From an uncultured Eubacteriales bacterium (GTDB taxonomy: Bacteria; Bacillota; Clostridia; Oscillospirales; Feifaniaceae), in NCBI GenBank assembly GCA_902474785.1, contig CABRXB010000003.1:1-14632 (forward strand): 14,632 nucleotides of DNA. Reading direction: 5' to 3'. Shown piece by piece: positions 1 through 8,269 of this stretch (position 1 is its first letter; each line of letters opens with the position of its first letter). Under the pieces are notes generated by a model, which was not told where the DNA came from, made no database searches, and saw only the letters and a list, made by a program, of their open reading frames with translations. The translations under genes and the position numbers were made by a program.

Positions 1-515
1 CTGCGCATGGTCGAGATGAGATTTTCGTCATACTGTGCAATTTCGGCCGCGTGATCTAAGTGGGTCATGAATTCATTGAGCGAGGCAGAGCCAAAGAGGA
101 CGTCCAAAAAGGAGACGTTGCCCAGTTCATAGGTCTCGCGAATGCGGGTCAGATAGAGCTCTGTCTGCACGTCGACCTGCTGCTGGATGTTCTGACTTTC
201 CAGCTCCTTGTCCGCTATTTGTTTGTCGTACTCTGTGATGAGCTGGTCATACAGCGCGATCTTGTCGTTGAGGTTGTTGATCTGGCGTTCGAGATCATTC
301 TTGCGCTGCAATTCGGTCTTTTTGTTGGCCGTTGACGAGTTGATCTTATTTTGAAGCGCCTTTTGCTGCTTGGTCAGCGCATCGAGCTTGTCCTGCAGGT
401 CGCTGATGGAGCTCTCGGCTGCGAAGGCGCGCAGCACCACGGGGCCAAGCAGACCCAGCAGCATGAGAGCCGCCAAAAACAGCGCCACTGCGCGCATTCC
501 CTTTTTGTTGCCCAT
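1..515 (-). CDS. EnvC/PcsB-like coiled-coil murein hydrolase activator, N-terminal part (3' end outside window)
   Basis: Only the first 171 codons are present; the gene runs off the left edge. The start is ATG at 515, with AAGGAG 11 bases upstream. Residues 1-32 form a signal peptide: basic start (MGNKKG), a hydrophobic core rich in Leu/Ala, and a likely cut after Ala-Phe-Ala. Residues 34-125 are a long heptad-like coiled coil rich in Gln, Lys, Asp and Leu. It is followed by a Tyr-Glu-Leu-Gly-Asn stretch and 'FLDVLFGS' (about 129-143), which resembles the conserved hinge of EnvC/PcsB-type proteins. In this family the exported coiled coil binds the outer loop of FtsX, and a C-terminal M23 (LytM) or CHAP domain acts on, or activates cutting of, septal peptidoglycan. 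That C-terminal domain is not visible here, so catalytic type is unknown. Its place 57 bases after ftsX supports an FtsEX partner role. Confidence 0.85.
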   Translation of the reverse strand, partial: MGNKKGMRAVALFLAALMLLGLLGPVVLRAFAAESSISDLQDKLDALTKQQKALQNKINSSTANKKTELQRKNDLERQINNLNDKIALYDQLITEYDKQIADKELESQNIQQQVDVQTELYLTRIRETYELGNVSFLDVLFGSASLNEFMTHLDHAAEIAQYDENLISTMR

Positions 516-572
516 GTTTTGCAAAACTCCTTTCCACACAGTTGCCAATGGGTTTCCCTGCCTTTTTATCCC

Positions 573-1462
573 TTAAACGTCAAAATACCGCCGGATGGAG
601 ATGGCGCTGCCCAGCACGCCGATCACCAGTCCGCAAGTGCAGGTGACCATCAGCATCTGGCCGGAGCAAAGGGCAGAATTTCAAGCACTTTGATGGTTGA
701 CCCCAGCTTAACCATGACGTTCGCATAGGTGTACCAGACAAACAGATGGCTGATGATGGCCGCCAAAATGCCGATGATGGCGCCCTCAAAGATAAAGGGC
801 CATCGGATAAACCAGTCGGTCGCGCCGACGAATTTCATGATGTTGATCTGGCGTCGGTTGGTAAAGCGGGCGATCTTGATGGTGTTCATGATGATGAAAA
901 GCGAGGCGATGAGCAGCAGACCCATGATCCAGTAGCAGACAAAGTAGATGGATCTCGCCACAGTCATCATGCCGTCGAGCGTGTCCTGATTTTGCTTGCG
1001 AATGCGCGCCACGCCCTCGATCTGCGAGAGCTGATACACCGTTTCCTCATAGAGCGCGATGTCCTTCATGGTGACGGTGTAGGAGTTGCGAAGCGGGTTG
1101 ATGCCGTTTTCGTCGAGCTCGGAATACAGATCATACTCCTCGGCGTAGGCGGCCTTGTAGTCGGAAAAGGCCTGTTCTTTGGAGACAAATTCACAGGCTG
1201 CCACGTTGTTGATGGCAAGAATGCGCTGCTCTATTTGTGCAAACTGTTCTTCCTCCACGGCGTCTTCGAGAAAGAGCACCGTCTGGTTCTCCTCTTCCAG
1301 ACGCTGGAGGTTGAGATCGACATTCAAATAGATGAGCCAAAAGTTTCCAACGATAAAAAGACAGGCCGCCAGCACGCCCACAGCGGCCAGCGATATGTAT
1401 TTGTTTGTCCGAAAATACTTGATCCCCTGCGAGATAAAATAAAAGATGTTGCTACCTCTCAC
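573..1462 (-). pseudogene. ftsX: Cell division protein FtsX, with an apparent -1 frameshift near its 3' end
   Basis: FtsX is the membrane subunit of the FtsE-FtsX complex, which passes ATP-driven signals to a periplasmic or extracellular murein hydrolase activator. The start is GTG at 1462, overlapping the end of ftsE by 11 bases, with GGAAGG 8 bases upstream. Residues about 22-46 are the first membrane segment, 47-165 the outer domain, and about 172-195 and 225-245 are further membrane segments. The zero frame stops at 650 after 270 residues. Shifting frame near 668-673 continues into 'LVIGVLGSAISIRRYFDV' and a stop at 573-575. That stretch is a typical FtsX last membrane segment and C-terminus, and the repaired length of about 296 residues matches the family. 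Restoring one T in the minus-strand CCCTTTG run repairs the frame. It could be a sequencing error, a true mutation, or a slippage site; it is labelled pseudogene only because the frame is broken. Confidence 0.8.
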
Positions 1463-2135
1463 TGTACTGCCCTTCCATTCTGTCGCTCAAAACGCGCCCC
1501 TTTTCAATGTAGATCACTCTTTTTTTCAAGGCATTGACCAGACTTTTTTCGTGGGTGACCACCAAAACCGTGGTCTTTCTCTTGTTGATCTCGTTGAGAA
1601 GACCCATGATTTCCCAGGACATGCGGGGATCGATGTTGCCGGTTGGCTCGTCGGCCACAATCATCAGGGGGTTGTTGACCAGAGCGCGCGAAAGCGCCAC
1701 ACGCTGCTGCTCCCCGCCTGACAATTCACTGGGAAAAGCCTTTGCCTTTTCCGAGAGGTTCATGAGTTTGAGGACATAGGGAACCCGCCGGGCAATGCTT
1801 CGTTTGGAGCAGTTGGTGGCATTCATGGCAAAGGCCACATTGTCATACACATTGAGCTCATAGATGAGGCGAAAATCCTGAAAGACAACCCCCATTTTTC
1901 TGCGCAGATACGGGATATCGCGATGTCGCAATTTGGAAAGGTCCTGCCCTTCCACATAGATTTTGCCGGAAGTCGGCTCCTCCTCTTTCATCAGCAGTTT
2001 GATGAGCGTGGACTTCCCCGCTCCGGAGGGGCCGACAATAAAGACAAATTCTCCATCGTCAATCTTCAAGCTGACGTTGTCGAGCGCCTTGGTGCCATTG
2101 TCATAGACCTTGGAAACGTGATCGAATATCAGCAT
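1452..2135 (-). CDS. ftsE: Cell division ATP-binding protein FtsE
   Basis: FtsE is the cytoplasmic ABC-type ATPase that works with FtsX at the division site or during growth of the wall. The 227-residue product shows all nucleotide-binding motifs: Walker A GPSGAGKS at 35-42, Q-loop Gln86, signature LSGGEQQ at 138-144, Walker B ending in ADEP at 161-164, and the switch His195. The stretch with MKEEEPTSG and VVFQDFRL is typical of Firmicute FtsE. A longer reading to 2180 exists, but the ATG at 2135 gives the normal family start ([11 protein letters not shown]) and normal length, with AAGG about 9 bases upstream, so it is preferred. The stop overlaps the start of ftsX, so translation is probably coupled. 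The gene is preceded by a structured leader (2173-2280). Confidence 0.95.
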   Translation of the reverse strand: MLIFDHVSKVYDNGTKALDNVSLKIDDGEFVFIVGPSGAGKSTLIKLLMKEEEPTSGKIYVEGQDLSKLRHRDIPYLRRKMGVVFQDFRLIYELNVYDNVAFAMNATNCSKRSIARRVPYVLKLMNLSEKAKAFPSELSGGEQQRVALSRALVNNPLMIVADEPTGNIDPRMSWEIMGLLNEINKRKTTVLVVTHEKSLVNALKKRVIYIEKGRVLSDRMEGQYSER

Positions 2136-2172
2136 GCCATTCAACCTTACCTTAATTTTTGAAAGTATTAGA

Positions 2173-2280
2173 TTCAACAAAAGGGTTCAAATAACTTGAG
2201 CCGACCGACAAAAGACATGCATTCCATGTCAAAATGTCACTGCCGCACGGCGGTCGCAAAAAGGCGGACCTTTTGTTGAA
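2173..2280 (-). other. Candidate structured leader of the ftsE transcript (nested inverted repeats)
   Basis: A perfect 12-bp inverted repeat, TTCAACAAAAGG at 2173-2184 (plus strand) and CCTTTTGTTGAA at 2269-2280, encloses 84 bases. Inside it, on the minus-strand transcript, CGACCG (2256-2251) can pair with CGGTCG (2207-2202), and GACATG (2230-2225) with CATGTC (2219-2214) around a 5-base loop. The 5' arm begins about 6 bases after the start point predicted from an extended -10 box at 2293-2301, and the 3' arm ends 37 bases before the ftsE ATG. There is no T-tract after it, so it is not a plain terminator. It matches no riboswitch class I recognise. The RNA role is inferred. Confidence 0.4.
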
Positions 2281-2292
2281 AGGATTGTGTTG

Positions 2293-2301
2293 ATTTTACC
2301 A
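2293..2301 (-). promoter_or_regulatory. Candidate extended -10 promoter for ftsE
   Basis: The minus strand reads TGG followed by TAAAAT, an extended -10 pattern (TGnTAAAAT). No convincing -35 box lies 17-18 bases upstream (ACACAA or CACACA). The expected start point is near 2286, giving a leader of about 150 bases before ftsE. It sits between the terminator-like hairpin of the upstream regulator and the ftsE gene, the right place for an ftsE promoter. Confidence 0.4.
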
Positions 2302-2341
2302 CATTGCCGCGCAAGTTGTGTGAACGCAACGTGTGCGTAAC

Positions 2342-2383
2342 AAAAGAATGTCGGCACGCAAATCACAGATCGTCCCGACATTC
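2342..2383 (-). terminator. Terminator-like hairpin after the PucR/CdaR-type regulator
   Basis: GAATGTCGG (2346-2354) and CCGACATTC (2375-2383) form a perfect 9-bp stem around a 20-base loop. On the minus strand the stem is followed by TTTTG. It lies 17 bases beyond the regulator's stop codon. The large loop and the short T-run make it a moderate terminator at best. Confidence 0.5.
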
Positions 2384-2400
2384 ACAAAGGTTTTCATGGG

Positions 2401-3489
2401 TTAAAATTTGTTTTCATTGGCGGCCAGATAGCTGTTGACCATCAGCGCCACTTTGAATACGATGGCATTGTCGAAATCACGAATGTCAAGTCCTGTGAGC
2501 TTTTTGATTTTCTCCAGGCGGTAGACCAGCGTGTTTCGATGGACAAAGAGCTTGCGGGCGGTTTCCGAGACATTGAGGTTGTTTTCGAAGAATTTCTCAA
2601 TGGTGGTCAGCGTTTCATCGTCAAGACAGTCGATGGAACCCTGACGGAAGACCTCGGTCAAAAACATCTCGCAAAGGGTGGTGGGCATCTGGTAGATCAG
2701 TCGGCCGATGCCAAGATTGTCATAGCTCATCACGTTGGCGCCCTTGTTGAACACGCTGCCGACATCGAGAGAGAGCTGCGCCTCTTTGTAGGAACGCGCG
2801 AGCTCACGCAGATTGGCGGCCACAGTGCCAACGCCCACGCAGCAGGAGGTGCCGCCATACTCAAACACCTCGTCGGCAATCTGCTGGGCCATCTTGCAGC
2901 CGATCACAGTGCTGATGTTGTCCCCCGCCTCGACCACGACGGCCGCTTCGTGCTCATTGATGTTGATGAGGTAAAATTTGACCTTGTCCCCAAGCGCCTT
3001 GACCAAAATATCTGACAGCGCATTTTTGGCTTTGCTGTCGGCGCAGACGATCAAAACAAGGCGTTTGGCCTCATAGGAAAAAGCCAGATCCTTTGCCTTG
3101 GCATAGACGTCGCTTGGCAAAATATTGTCAAACAGGATGTTTTTGATAAAACTGCTCTTATCGTATTTGTCGTCAAAAAACTGCTTGAGGTTCCCCAGGG
3201 AGACGGCAATCAGACGTGCGGAACGAACGGCCGCCTCATCGGTGCCCGCGACAAAGACCGTATAAGCGGTGGGGTTTTCCACGCCGCTGAGCGTGGTATA
3301 GGTGTTGTTTTCATAACGCACCACGCCGTTTTCATCGGGTTGCAGACGCGAGTACCCATGGTAGGAACTGCCGATGTCAGACAGGGCGCTGCAAGCGATG
3401 ATGGTTCCAGTGTCATCAAGGATTCCAATTTTGCGATCGATCACGTCGCTGAGCTGGTGAATGATCCCTTGAAAGAATCTGTTTGCCAT
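2401..3489 (-). CDS. PucR/CdaR-family helix-turn-helix transcriptional regulator
   Basis: This is a 362-residue cytoplasmic DNA-binding protein. Its C-terminal part (about 290-352) is the typical PucR/CdaR helix-turn-helix: 'NLNVSETARKLFVHRNTLVYRLEKI' spans 305-329, where the HRNTLVYRL core marks the recognition helix. Residues about 140-260 form the central degenerate GGDEF-like domain of this family, with a Gly-Val-Gly turn and 'ARSYKEAQLSL'. The N-terminal 130 residues ('IGILDDTGTIIACS') look like a PAS/GAF-type sensory domain; the ligand cannot be told. A longer reading to 3567 exists, but ATG 3489 has GGGAGG 6 bases upstream and gives the natural N-terminus. Relatives control sugar-diacid or purine use, but none of those genes is near, so the target is unknown. 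It has its own promoter (3591-3619) with a palindrome across the -10 box, which suggests self-control or control by another factor. Confidence 0.85.
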   Translation of the reverse strand: MANRFFQGIIHQLSDVIDRKIGILDDTGTIIACSALSDIGSSYHGYSRLQPDENGVVRYENNTYTTLSGVENPTAYTVFVAGTDEAAVRSARLIAVSLGNLKQFFDDKYDKSSFIKNILFDNILPSDVYAKAKDLAFSYEAKRLVLIVCADSKAKNALSDILVKALGDKVKFYLININEHEAAVVVEAGDNISTVIGCKMAQQIADEVFEYGGTSCCVGVGTVAANLRELARSYKEAQLSLDVGSVFNKGANVMSYDNLGIGRLIYQMPTTLCEMFLTEVFRQGSIDCLDDETLTTIEKFFENNLNVSETARKLFVHRNTLVYRLEKIKKLTGLDIRDFDNAIVFKVALMVNSYLAANENKF

Positions 3490-3584
3490 GAAGAACCTCC
3501 CACTCCGCGCTGTTTGGCGAAGGAAACAGTTTGTCAGGAACAAGCAAATTGCACAGGAAGAGGGCAAATACTTTGTTCAACTGC

Positions 3585-3601
3585 AATAGTATTTTACTAT
3601 T
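3585..3601. repeat. 7-bp inverted repeat over the regulator's -10 box, candidate operator
   Basis: AATAGTA (3585-3591) and TACTATT (3595-3601) are perfect inverted arms around TTT. The palindrome covers the whole -10 hexamer (3591-3596) of the promoter for the PucR/CdaR-type regulator, where a bound repressor would block polymerase. AT-rich palindromes also arise by chance, so the operator role is an inference. Confidence 0.4.
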
Positions 3602-3619
3602 ATTTCGGTTGATATGCAA
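3591..3619 (-). promoter_or_regulatory. Predicted housekeeping-sigma promoter of the PucR/CdaR-type regulator
   Basis: On the minus strand, TTGCAT (3619-3614) and TAAAAT (3596-3591) are separated by exactly 17 bases. Upstream lies an A/T-tract-rich stretch (3629-3649: seven A and seven T around CTCGA) that could act as an UP-like element. The predicted start is near 3584, giving a leader of about 95 bases. Confidence 0.6.
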
Positions 3620-3679
3620 CATATTTTACAAAAAAACTCGATTTTTTTGAGTATTATTGCAAAAAATGAAATATTTACG

Positions 3680-3711
3680 AAAAAGGGATCGCCCGACCGG
3701 ACGATCCCTTT
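3680..3711 (-). terminator. Rho-independent terminator after lon
   Basis: AAAGGGATCG (3682-3691) and CGATCCCTTT (3702-3711) form a perfect 10-bp stem with a 10-base loop. On the minus strand the descending arm runs into five T. It lies 16 bases after the lon stop codon and marks the end of the tig-clpP-clpX-lon cluster. Confidence 0.85.
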
Positions 3712-3727
3712 GATAATTACGGAGAAA

Positions 3728-6121
3728 TTACTGGGGGATGACAGCGCACCTGGAGTGCGGCTCGCCGCTGTAGACGGGCGGCGTCTGCGGTTCTTCACTG
3801 CCCTGCTGCTGCTCGGGCACAAGGGCCAGATCGAGCACCTTGGCCGCATCTGCCACCGGCACAAAAGTCAGGGCGCGACGCACGTCGGCGTCGATCTCCT
3901 CGAGATCGGCTCTATTCTCCTCGGGCAGCAGGACAAGGCGCAGGCCCTCGCGGTAGGCGGCCATCGTCTTCTCCTTGAGGCCGCCGATGGCCAGCACGCG
4001 GCCGCGCAGCGTGACCTCCCCGGTCATGGCGAGATCCCCGCGCACGGGGCGTCCCGTGAGCGCAGAGGCCACAGCCGTGGTGATGGCAATGCCGGCGGAA
4101 GGTCCGTCTTTGGGCACGGCGCCCTCAGGGAAATGGATGTGGATATCCCTTGTCTTGTAAAAGTCGGGATCTATCCCAAGGTCTCTTGCGCGGCTGCGGA
4201 TGTAGGTGACGGCCGCGTCGCAGCTCTCCTTCATCACGTCGCCCAGCGAACCTGTGAATTTGACCTTGCCGGTGCCCTCGAGCACGGCGACTTCCACTTT
4301 GAGCAGCTCCCCGCCCACGCTGGTCCAGGCAAGACCGTTGACCACGCCGACCTCGTTTTTGAGCTGTTCATGGTCTCTCTTGTAACGCACCGGACCCAAC
4401 AGCTCCTGCAAATCGGCTGGTTCCACCGTTTTTTTGCCGGCGGCGCCCTCCACCTTTGCGGCGGCGACTTTGCGGCAAATGGAGGCGATTTGACGCTCCA
4501 GCGTGCGAACGCCGGCCTCCCTGGTGTATCCGTCGATCAGCGCGGACAGGCCGGCATCGGTCAGGGAGAGGTCGCGTTTGGTCAACCCGTGCTTATGAAG
4601 CTGCTTGGGGAAGAGGTGGTTTTTAGCAATGTGCAACTTTTCCGCGTCGGTATAGCTTGAGAGCTCGATGACCTCCATGCGGTCGAGCAGGGGGCGCGGG
4701 ATATTGTCCCTGATGAAGAGCACGTCATGCAGGTCGAAGGGGAGCTCTATGTAGTGGTCGCGGAAGGTGCTGTTTTGCTCGGTGTCTAGCACTTCAAGCA
4801 GCGCCGCGGAGGGATCTCCGCGCATGTCGCTGGTCAGTTTGTCGATCTCGTCGAGCAAAATCAAAGGGTTTTTGCTGCCAGCCTTGGAGATGGCGTTGAT
4901 GATGCGCCCCGGCATGGCGCCGATATAGGTCTTGCGGTGTCCTCTGATCTCGGCCTCGTCGCGAATGCCGCCAAGGGCGATGCGCGCAAACTTGCGGCCA
5001 AGCGCCCCCGCAATGGAGATGGCCACCGACGTTTTGCCCACGCCGGGAGGCCCGACAAGGCAGATCACCTGGCTGTTTTTGTTTGCGGTGAGCTTTTGAA
5101 CCGCAAGCTGCTCGATGATGCGCTGTTTGACCTTGTCAAGTCCGTAATGATCCCTGTCAAGCCGCGCGCGAACGCGCTTTAAGTCGAGACGATCCTTGGT
5201 CGCGGTGCTCCACGGCAAGTCGAGGCAGGCGTCGAGGTAGTTTCGGATCACGGCCGACTCCGAGGAGGAGGGCGGCATGTGGGAGAGCCGGGCAACCTCT
5301 TTGAGCAGCGGCTCTGCGATCTCCTTGTCAAGGCGAAGCGCCTCAATTTTGCGCCGGTACTCCATCGCCTCGCCGACGACGTCCTCCCCTTCTCCCAGCT
5401 CGTTTTGAATGGCCTTGAGCTGTTCGCGCAGGTAATACTCCCGATGGTTTTGATCCATCTGCTCTTTGACCTGCGCGCGAATTTGCTGCTCCACGCGCAA
5501 GATGTCGATCTCGCGGCGCAGCAGCGCGATGAGCTGCTCCAAGCGTTCCACAGGAGGCAGACAGCTCAAAATGGTCTGTTTGCTGTCATACCTGAGATTT
5601 AGGTTTGCAGCCACGTAGTCGGCGAGGGCGCCGGGCTCTTCGATGGAGAGCACAGACAGCACAACCTCTGGCGAGAGCTTGGGGAGATTCATGGAATACT
5701 CTTCAAAGACGGCCTGAAGTTCGCGCACAGCGCCCAGCGCGGCCGTCTCGTCTTCGACGGGGGGCTCGGGGATGGACTGCACCGTGACAAGGTGGAACTG
5801 CTTTCCCGAGACCAGCTCAGAGATGCGGCCGCGGGAGATGCCCTCCACCAGAACGCGGATGTTGTCATCCGACATGCGCAAAACCTGCTTGATGATGGCA
5901 ATGGTGCCAATGTCATAGAGCTCGTCCAGGCCGGGGTCGTCGTGCCGCACGTCGCGCTGGGTCACCAGGAATACGGGACAGCCTTTTTTGATGGCCAGAT
6001 CAAGCGCAGCGGCGCTGCGCTTGCGGCCCACGTCGAAATGTACGGTGGAGTTAGGAAACACCACCAGCCCACGAAGGGCAATCATGGGAATTTTCATTGT
6101 TTCTTGCGTTTGATTACTCAC
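3728..6121 (-). CDS. lon: ATP-dependent protease Lon (LonA), with a deletion at sensor-1
   Basis: Lon unfolds and degrades damaged and regulatory proteins in the cytoplasm. The 797-residue product has the substrate-binding N-domain (about 10-200), a helical linker (200-300), the AAA+ module, and the Ser-Lys protease domain (about 590-770). Walker A GPPGVGKT is at 357-364 and Walker B ILLDEIDK at 421-428. The protease dyad is Ser675 (KDGPSAG) and Lys718 (GGLKEK). The start is GTG at 6121, chosen because AGGAG lies 8 bases upstream and it gives the normal N-terminus. The odd point is residues 467-478, which read [12 protein letters not shown], where family members have an ATAN- or ATSN-type sensor-1 of five more residues. 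The frame is otherwise intact, so this is an in-frame loss of about 15 bases (junction at 4711/4712). ATPase function may be impaired. The gene follows clpX by 35 bases. Confidence 0.95.
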   Translation of the reverse strand: MSNQTQETMKIPMIALRGLVVFPNSTVHFDVGRKRSAAALDLAIKKGCPVFLVTQRDVRHDDPGLDELYDIGTIAIIKQVLRMSDDNIRVLVEGISRGRISELVSGKQFHLVTVQSIPEPPVEDETAALGAVRELQAVFEEYSMNLPKLSPEVVLSVLSIEEPGALADYVAANLNLRYDSKQTILSCLPPVERLEQLIALLRREIDILRVEQQIRAQVKEQMDQNHREYYLREQLKAIQNELGEGEDVVGEAMEYRRKIEALRLDKEIAEPLLKEVARLSHMPPSSSESAVIRNYLDACLDLPWSTATKDRLDLKRVRARLDRDHYGLDKVKQRIIEQLAVQKLTANKNSQVICLVGPPGVGKTSVAISIAGALGRKFARIALGGIRDEAEIRGHRKTYIGAMPGRIINAISKAGSKNPLILLDEIDKLTSDMRGDPSAALLEVLDTEQNSTFRDHYIELPFDLHDVLFIRDNIPRPLLDRMEVIELSSYTDAEKLHIAKNHLFPKQLHKHGLTKRDLSLTDAGLSALIDGYTREAGVRTLERQIASICRKVAAAKVEGAAGKKTVEPADLQELLGPVRYKRDHEQLKNEVGVVNGLAWTSVGGELLKVEVAVLEGTGKVKFTGSLGDVMKESCDAAVTYIRSRARDLGIDPDFYKTRDIHIHFPEGAVPKDGPSAGIAITTAVASALTGRPVRGDLAMTGEVTLRGRVLAIGGLKEKTMAAYREGLRLVLLPEENRADLEEIDADVRRALTFVPVADAAKVLDLALVPEQQQGSEEPQTPPVYSGEPHSRCAVIPQ

Positions 6122-6156
6122 TGTTTTTTCTCCTATGGGATGTGAAAGCGCGTGTG

Positions 6157-7488
6157 TCAGGAGGCGCTGTTTCGTCTGGACTCAATCTCAAGGGCTGCTG
6201 CCCGGCGGCGCGCTAGGTGCCTTTGATTGTTTTTGTCCAAAATCAGCTTGGGCTCGCCTTTTTGTTCCACGCACTCTCTGGTGATGACCACCTTGGCGAT
6301 GTCGAGATTCGAGGGAATTTCAAACATCACCTTGGTCATAACGGACTCCACAATGGAGCGAAGACCGCGTGCGCCCATCTCGTTTTTGTGTGCTTTTTCA
6401 GCGATGGCGATGAGCGCCTCGTCGTCAAATTCCAGCTCCACGCCGTCGAGAGCGAAGAGCGCGGCATACTGCTTGACTAGGGCGTTCTTGGGCTCGGTCA
6501 GGATGCGCTTCAAAGCGGCGATGTCAAGCGGGTCGAGCGTTGTCATCACGGGCAGGCGCCCCACCAGCTCCGGGATGAGCCCATATTTGATGAGATCGTG
6601 CGGCACGGCCTGATGCAAAAGGCGCGCCGACTTTTTGTCCTCCTTGCCGAGCACCTTGGCCTCAAAGCCGATGGAGGATTGCCCCACCCTTTTTTCAATG
6701 ATCTCTTCGATTCCATCGAAGGCGCCGCCGCAGATGAACAGAATGTTGGCGGTGTTGATTTGAATGAACTCCTGATGGGGGTGCTTGCGGCCGCCCTGCG
6801 GGGGCACGTTGGAGACGGTGCCTTCAAGGATTTTGAGCAGCGCCTGCTGCACGCCCTCGCCGCTAACGTCGCGCGTGATGGATCGGTTTTCGCTGCGGCG
6901 GGAGATCTTGTCGATTTCGTCGATATAGATGATGCCGCGCTCGGCCAGCTCAATGTCGTAGTCGGCGGCCTGAATCAGCCGCAGCAGGATGTTTTCCACA
7001 TCCTCGCCCACATAGCCGGCTTCGGTGAGCGTCGTCGCATCGGAGATGGCAAAGGGCACATTGAGTGCCTTGGCCATGGTCTGGGCCAGCAGCGTCTTGC
7101 CGACGCCGGTGGGCCCCAGCATCACAACGTTGCTCTTTTGCAGCTCCACGTCGCCCTCTTCGCCGAAATAAATGCGCTTATAGTGGTTGTAGACCGAAAC
7201 GGCCAGCACAACTTTTGCTTCGTCTTGTCCAATGACATAGTCGTCAAGCAGGGCTTTGAGTTCCACGGGGGTTGGCAACATGTCCATTGTCGTGGGAAGC
7301 GCCTCCCCTTTTTCGGCCTGACGCTTGATCGGCTCCTGATCGGGTTCATCCGAGATCAGATCGTAGCACATCTCAACGCACTCGTCGCAGATATAGGCCG
7401 AAATGCCGGCGATGATGCGGCGCGCGTCCCCTGCTGGCTTGCCGCAAAAAGAGCAGGTGATTTCATGATTGGTCGGTGTGTTCGACAT
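6157..7488 (-). CDS. clpX: ATP-dependent Clp protease ATP-binding subunit ClpX
   Basis: ClpX is the AAA+ unfoldase that feeds tagged or native substrates into ClpP. The 443-residue product starts with the zinc-binding domain: Cys12, Cys15, Cys34 and Cys37 in two CxxC pairs. The AAA+ core has Walker A GPTGVGKT (125-132), pore loop GYVG (158-161), Walker B ending in YIDE (188-191), the substrate-contact RKH loop (234-236), and sensor-2 GARGLR (372-377). The ClpP-docking tripeptide IGF is at 273-275, so it should partner ClpP rather than act alone. The start is ATG 7488; the ribosome binding site is purine-rich (GGAAAGAGAG) rather than perfect. It follows clpP by 46 bases and precedes lon by 35, so co-transcription is likely. 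All catalytic parts look intact. Confidence 0.97.
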   Translation of the reverse strand: MSNTPTNHEITCSFCGKPAGDARRIIAGISAYICDECVEMCYDLISDEPDQEPIKRQAEKGEALPTTMDMLPTPVELKALLDDYVIGQDEAKVVLAVSVYNHYKRIYFGEEGDVELQKSNVVMLGPTGVGKTLLAQTMAKALNVPFAISDATTLTEAGYVGEDVENILLRLIQAADYDIELAERGIIYIDEIDKISRRSENRSITRDVSGEGVQQALLKILEGTVSNVPPQGGRKHPHQEFIQINTANILFICGGAFDGIEEIIEKRVGQSSIGFEAKVLGKEDKKSARLLHQAVPHDLIKYGLIPELVGRLPVMTTLDPLDIAALKRILTEPKNALVKQYAALFALDGVELEFDDEALIAIAEKAHKNEMGARGLRSIVESVMTKVMFEIPSNLDIAKVVITRECVEQKGEPKLILDKNNQRHLARRRAAALEIESRRNSAS

Positions 7489-7534
7489 ATCTTCTCTCTT
7501 TCCAGTTTACGAAAATAGTATCCTAAAACGACAA

Positions 7535-8116
7535 TCAGCGATTGACGATCACACGGTCGACAAGGCCATACTGCGCGGCCTCGGCAGCCGTCATGAAGTT
7601 GTCGCGCTCGGTGTCGCGCTCGATGATTTCCAAAGGCTGGCCCGTCACTTCGGAGAGAATCCGGTTGAGGTTGGCCCTGGTCTTGAGGATGTGGTCGGCG
7701 TGGATCTTGATATCGGTGGCCTGGCCGCGCGTGCCGCCCAGAGGCTGATGGATCATGATCTCGCTGTTGGGCAGCGCCAGACGCTTGCCCTTGGCGCCTG
7801 CCGCCAGCAAAAAGGCGCCCATGCTGGCCGCCATGCCGACGCAGATGGTGGACACGTCGCATTTGATATAGTTCATGGTGTCAAAAATGGCAAAGCCGGC
7901 CGAAACCGATCCGCCGGGGCTGTTGATATAAAAGGAGATGTCCTTGTCGGGGTCCTGCGCCTCCAGATACAAAAGCTGCGCCGTGACAAGGCTTGCGGTG
8001 GCGTCGTTGACCTCATCGGCCAAAAAGACGATGCGGTCGTTGAGAAGCCGGGAAAAAATATCGTAGGAGCGTTCGCCTCTTGAAGTCTGCTCTACGACCA
8101 TTGGGACTAAACTCAT
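7535..8116 (-). CDS. clpP: ATP-dependent Clp protease proteolytic subunit ClpP
   Basis: ClpP forms the barrel-shaped serine peptidase that degrades polypeptides delivered by ClpX or other Clp ATPases. The 193-residue product carries the triad Ser98 (GMAASMGAF), His123 (MIHQPLGG) and Asp172 (RDTERDNFM), and the Gly-Gly substrate strand '[10 protein letters not shown]' at 65-74. The length is normal for the family. A longer reading to 8257 exists, but ATG 8116 is preceded by AAAGGAGG at a 7-base spacing and gives the usual ClpP N-terminus ([19 protein letters not shown]). The extra upstream codons cover a hairpin and repeats and resemble no known pro-peptide. It is separated from tig by 153 bases, a gap large enough for a separate promoter or processing site. 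Confidence 0.97.
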   Translation of the reverse strand: MSLVPMVVEQTSRGERSYDIFSRLLNDRIVFLADEVNDATASLVTAQLLYLEAQDPDKDISFYINSPGGSVSAGFAIFDTMNYIKCDVSTICVGMAASMGAFLLAAGAKGKRLALPNSEIMIHQPLGGTRGQATDIKIHADHILKTRANLNRILSEVTGQPLEIIERDTERDNFMTAAEAAQYGLVDRVIVNR

Positions 8117-8161
8117 AAAGATTCCTCCTTTGCAGATGTGCGGATTCGGGCATCTCCCCCG

Positions 8162-8191
8162 AGTATACGCGAGTTGCCCAAAAAGTATACG
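8162..8191. repeat. Twin AGTATACG direct repeats in the clpP upstream region
   Basis: AGTATACG occurs at 8162-8169 and again at 8184-8191, start to start 22 bases, close to two helical turns. Each contains the palindrome GTATAC. On the minus strand each reads TATACT, one base from the -10 consensus; the upstream copy has CAGACA (4 of 6 -35 matches) 17 bases before it. The repeats may be a regulator site or a weak promoter for clpP. They are not CtsR or CIRCE sites. Confidence 0.35.
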
Positions 8192-8193
8192 TT

Positions 8194-8241
8194 CCCCAGA
8201 CGGGCCTGTCTGGGTGTCGACAGGCTCGTCTGGGGCTTTTT
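8194..8241. terminator. Strong hairpin between tig and clpP, terminator-like on the plus strand
   Basis: Bases 8194-8210 pair with 8219-8235: nine bp (CCCCAGACG/CGTCTGGGG), one G-T position, then seven bp (GCCTGTC/GACAGGC), with an 8-base loop. On the plus strand it is followed after one C by TTTTT (8237-8241), the layout of an intrinsic terminator. On the minus strand, in the direction of tig and clpP, the next T-run is about 9 bases away (8184-8180) and the middle pair becomes an A-C mismatch. It may block antisense transcription, partly end tig transcripts, or stabilise the clpP mRNA. Confidence 0.5.
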
Positions 8242-8269
8242 GATGACGTCGCTCCAAGAAGGACGCAGC

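Noticed and set aside
3629..3649. AT-only hairpin of seven A and seven T around CTCGA, as a second lon terminator
   Set aside because: The stem is only A-T pairs apart from the end pair, and it lies beyond a far better terminator at 3680-3711; an AT-rich promoter-upstream element is more likely.
3614..4660. Long plus-strand reading frame of 348 codons opposite lon
   Set aside because: It lies mostly within the lon gene on the other strand, has no recognisable domain, and has composition typical of an antisense shadow of a GC-biased gene.
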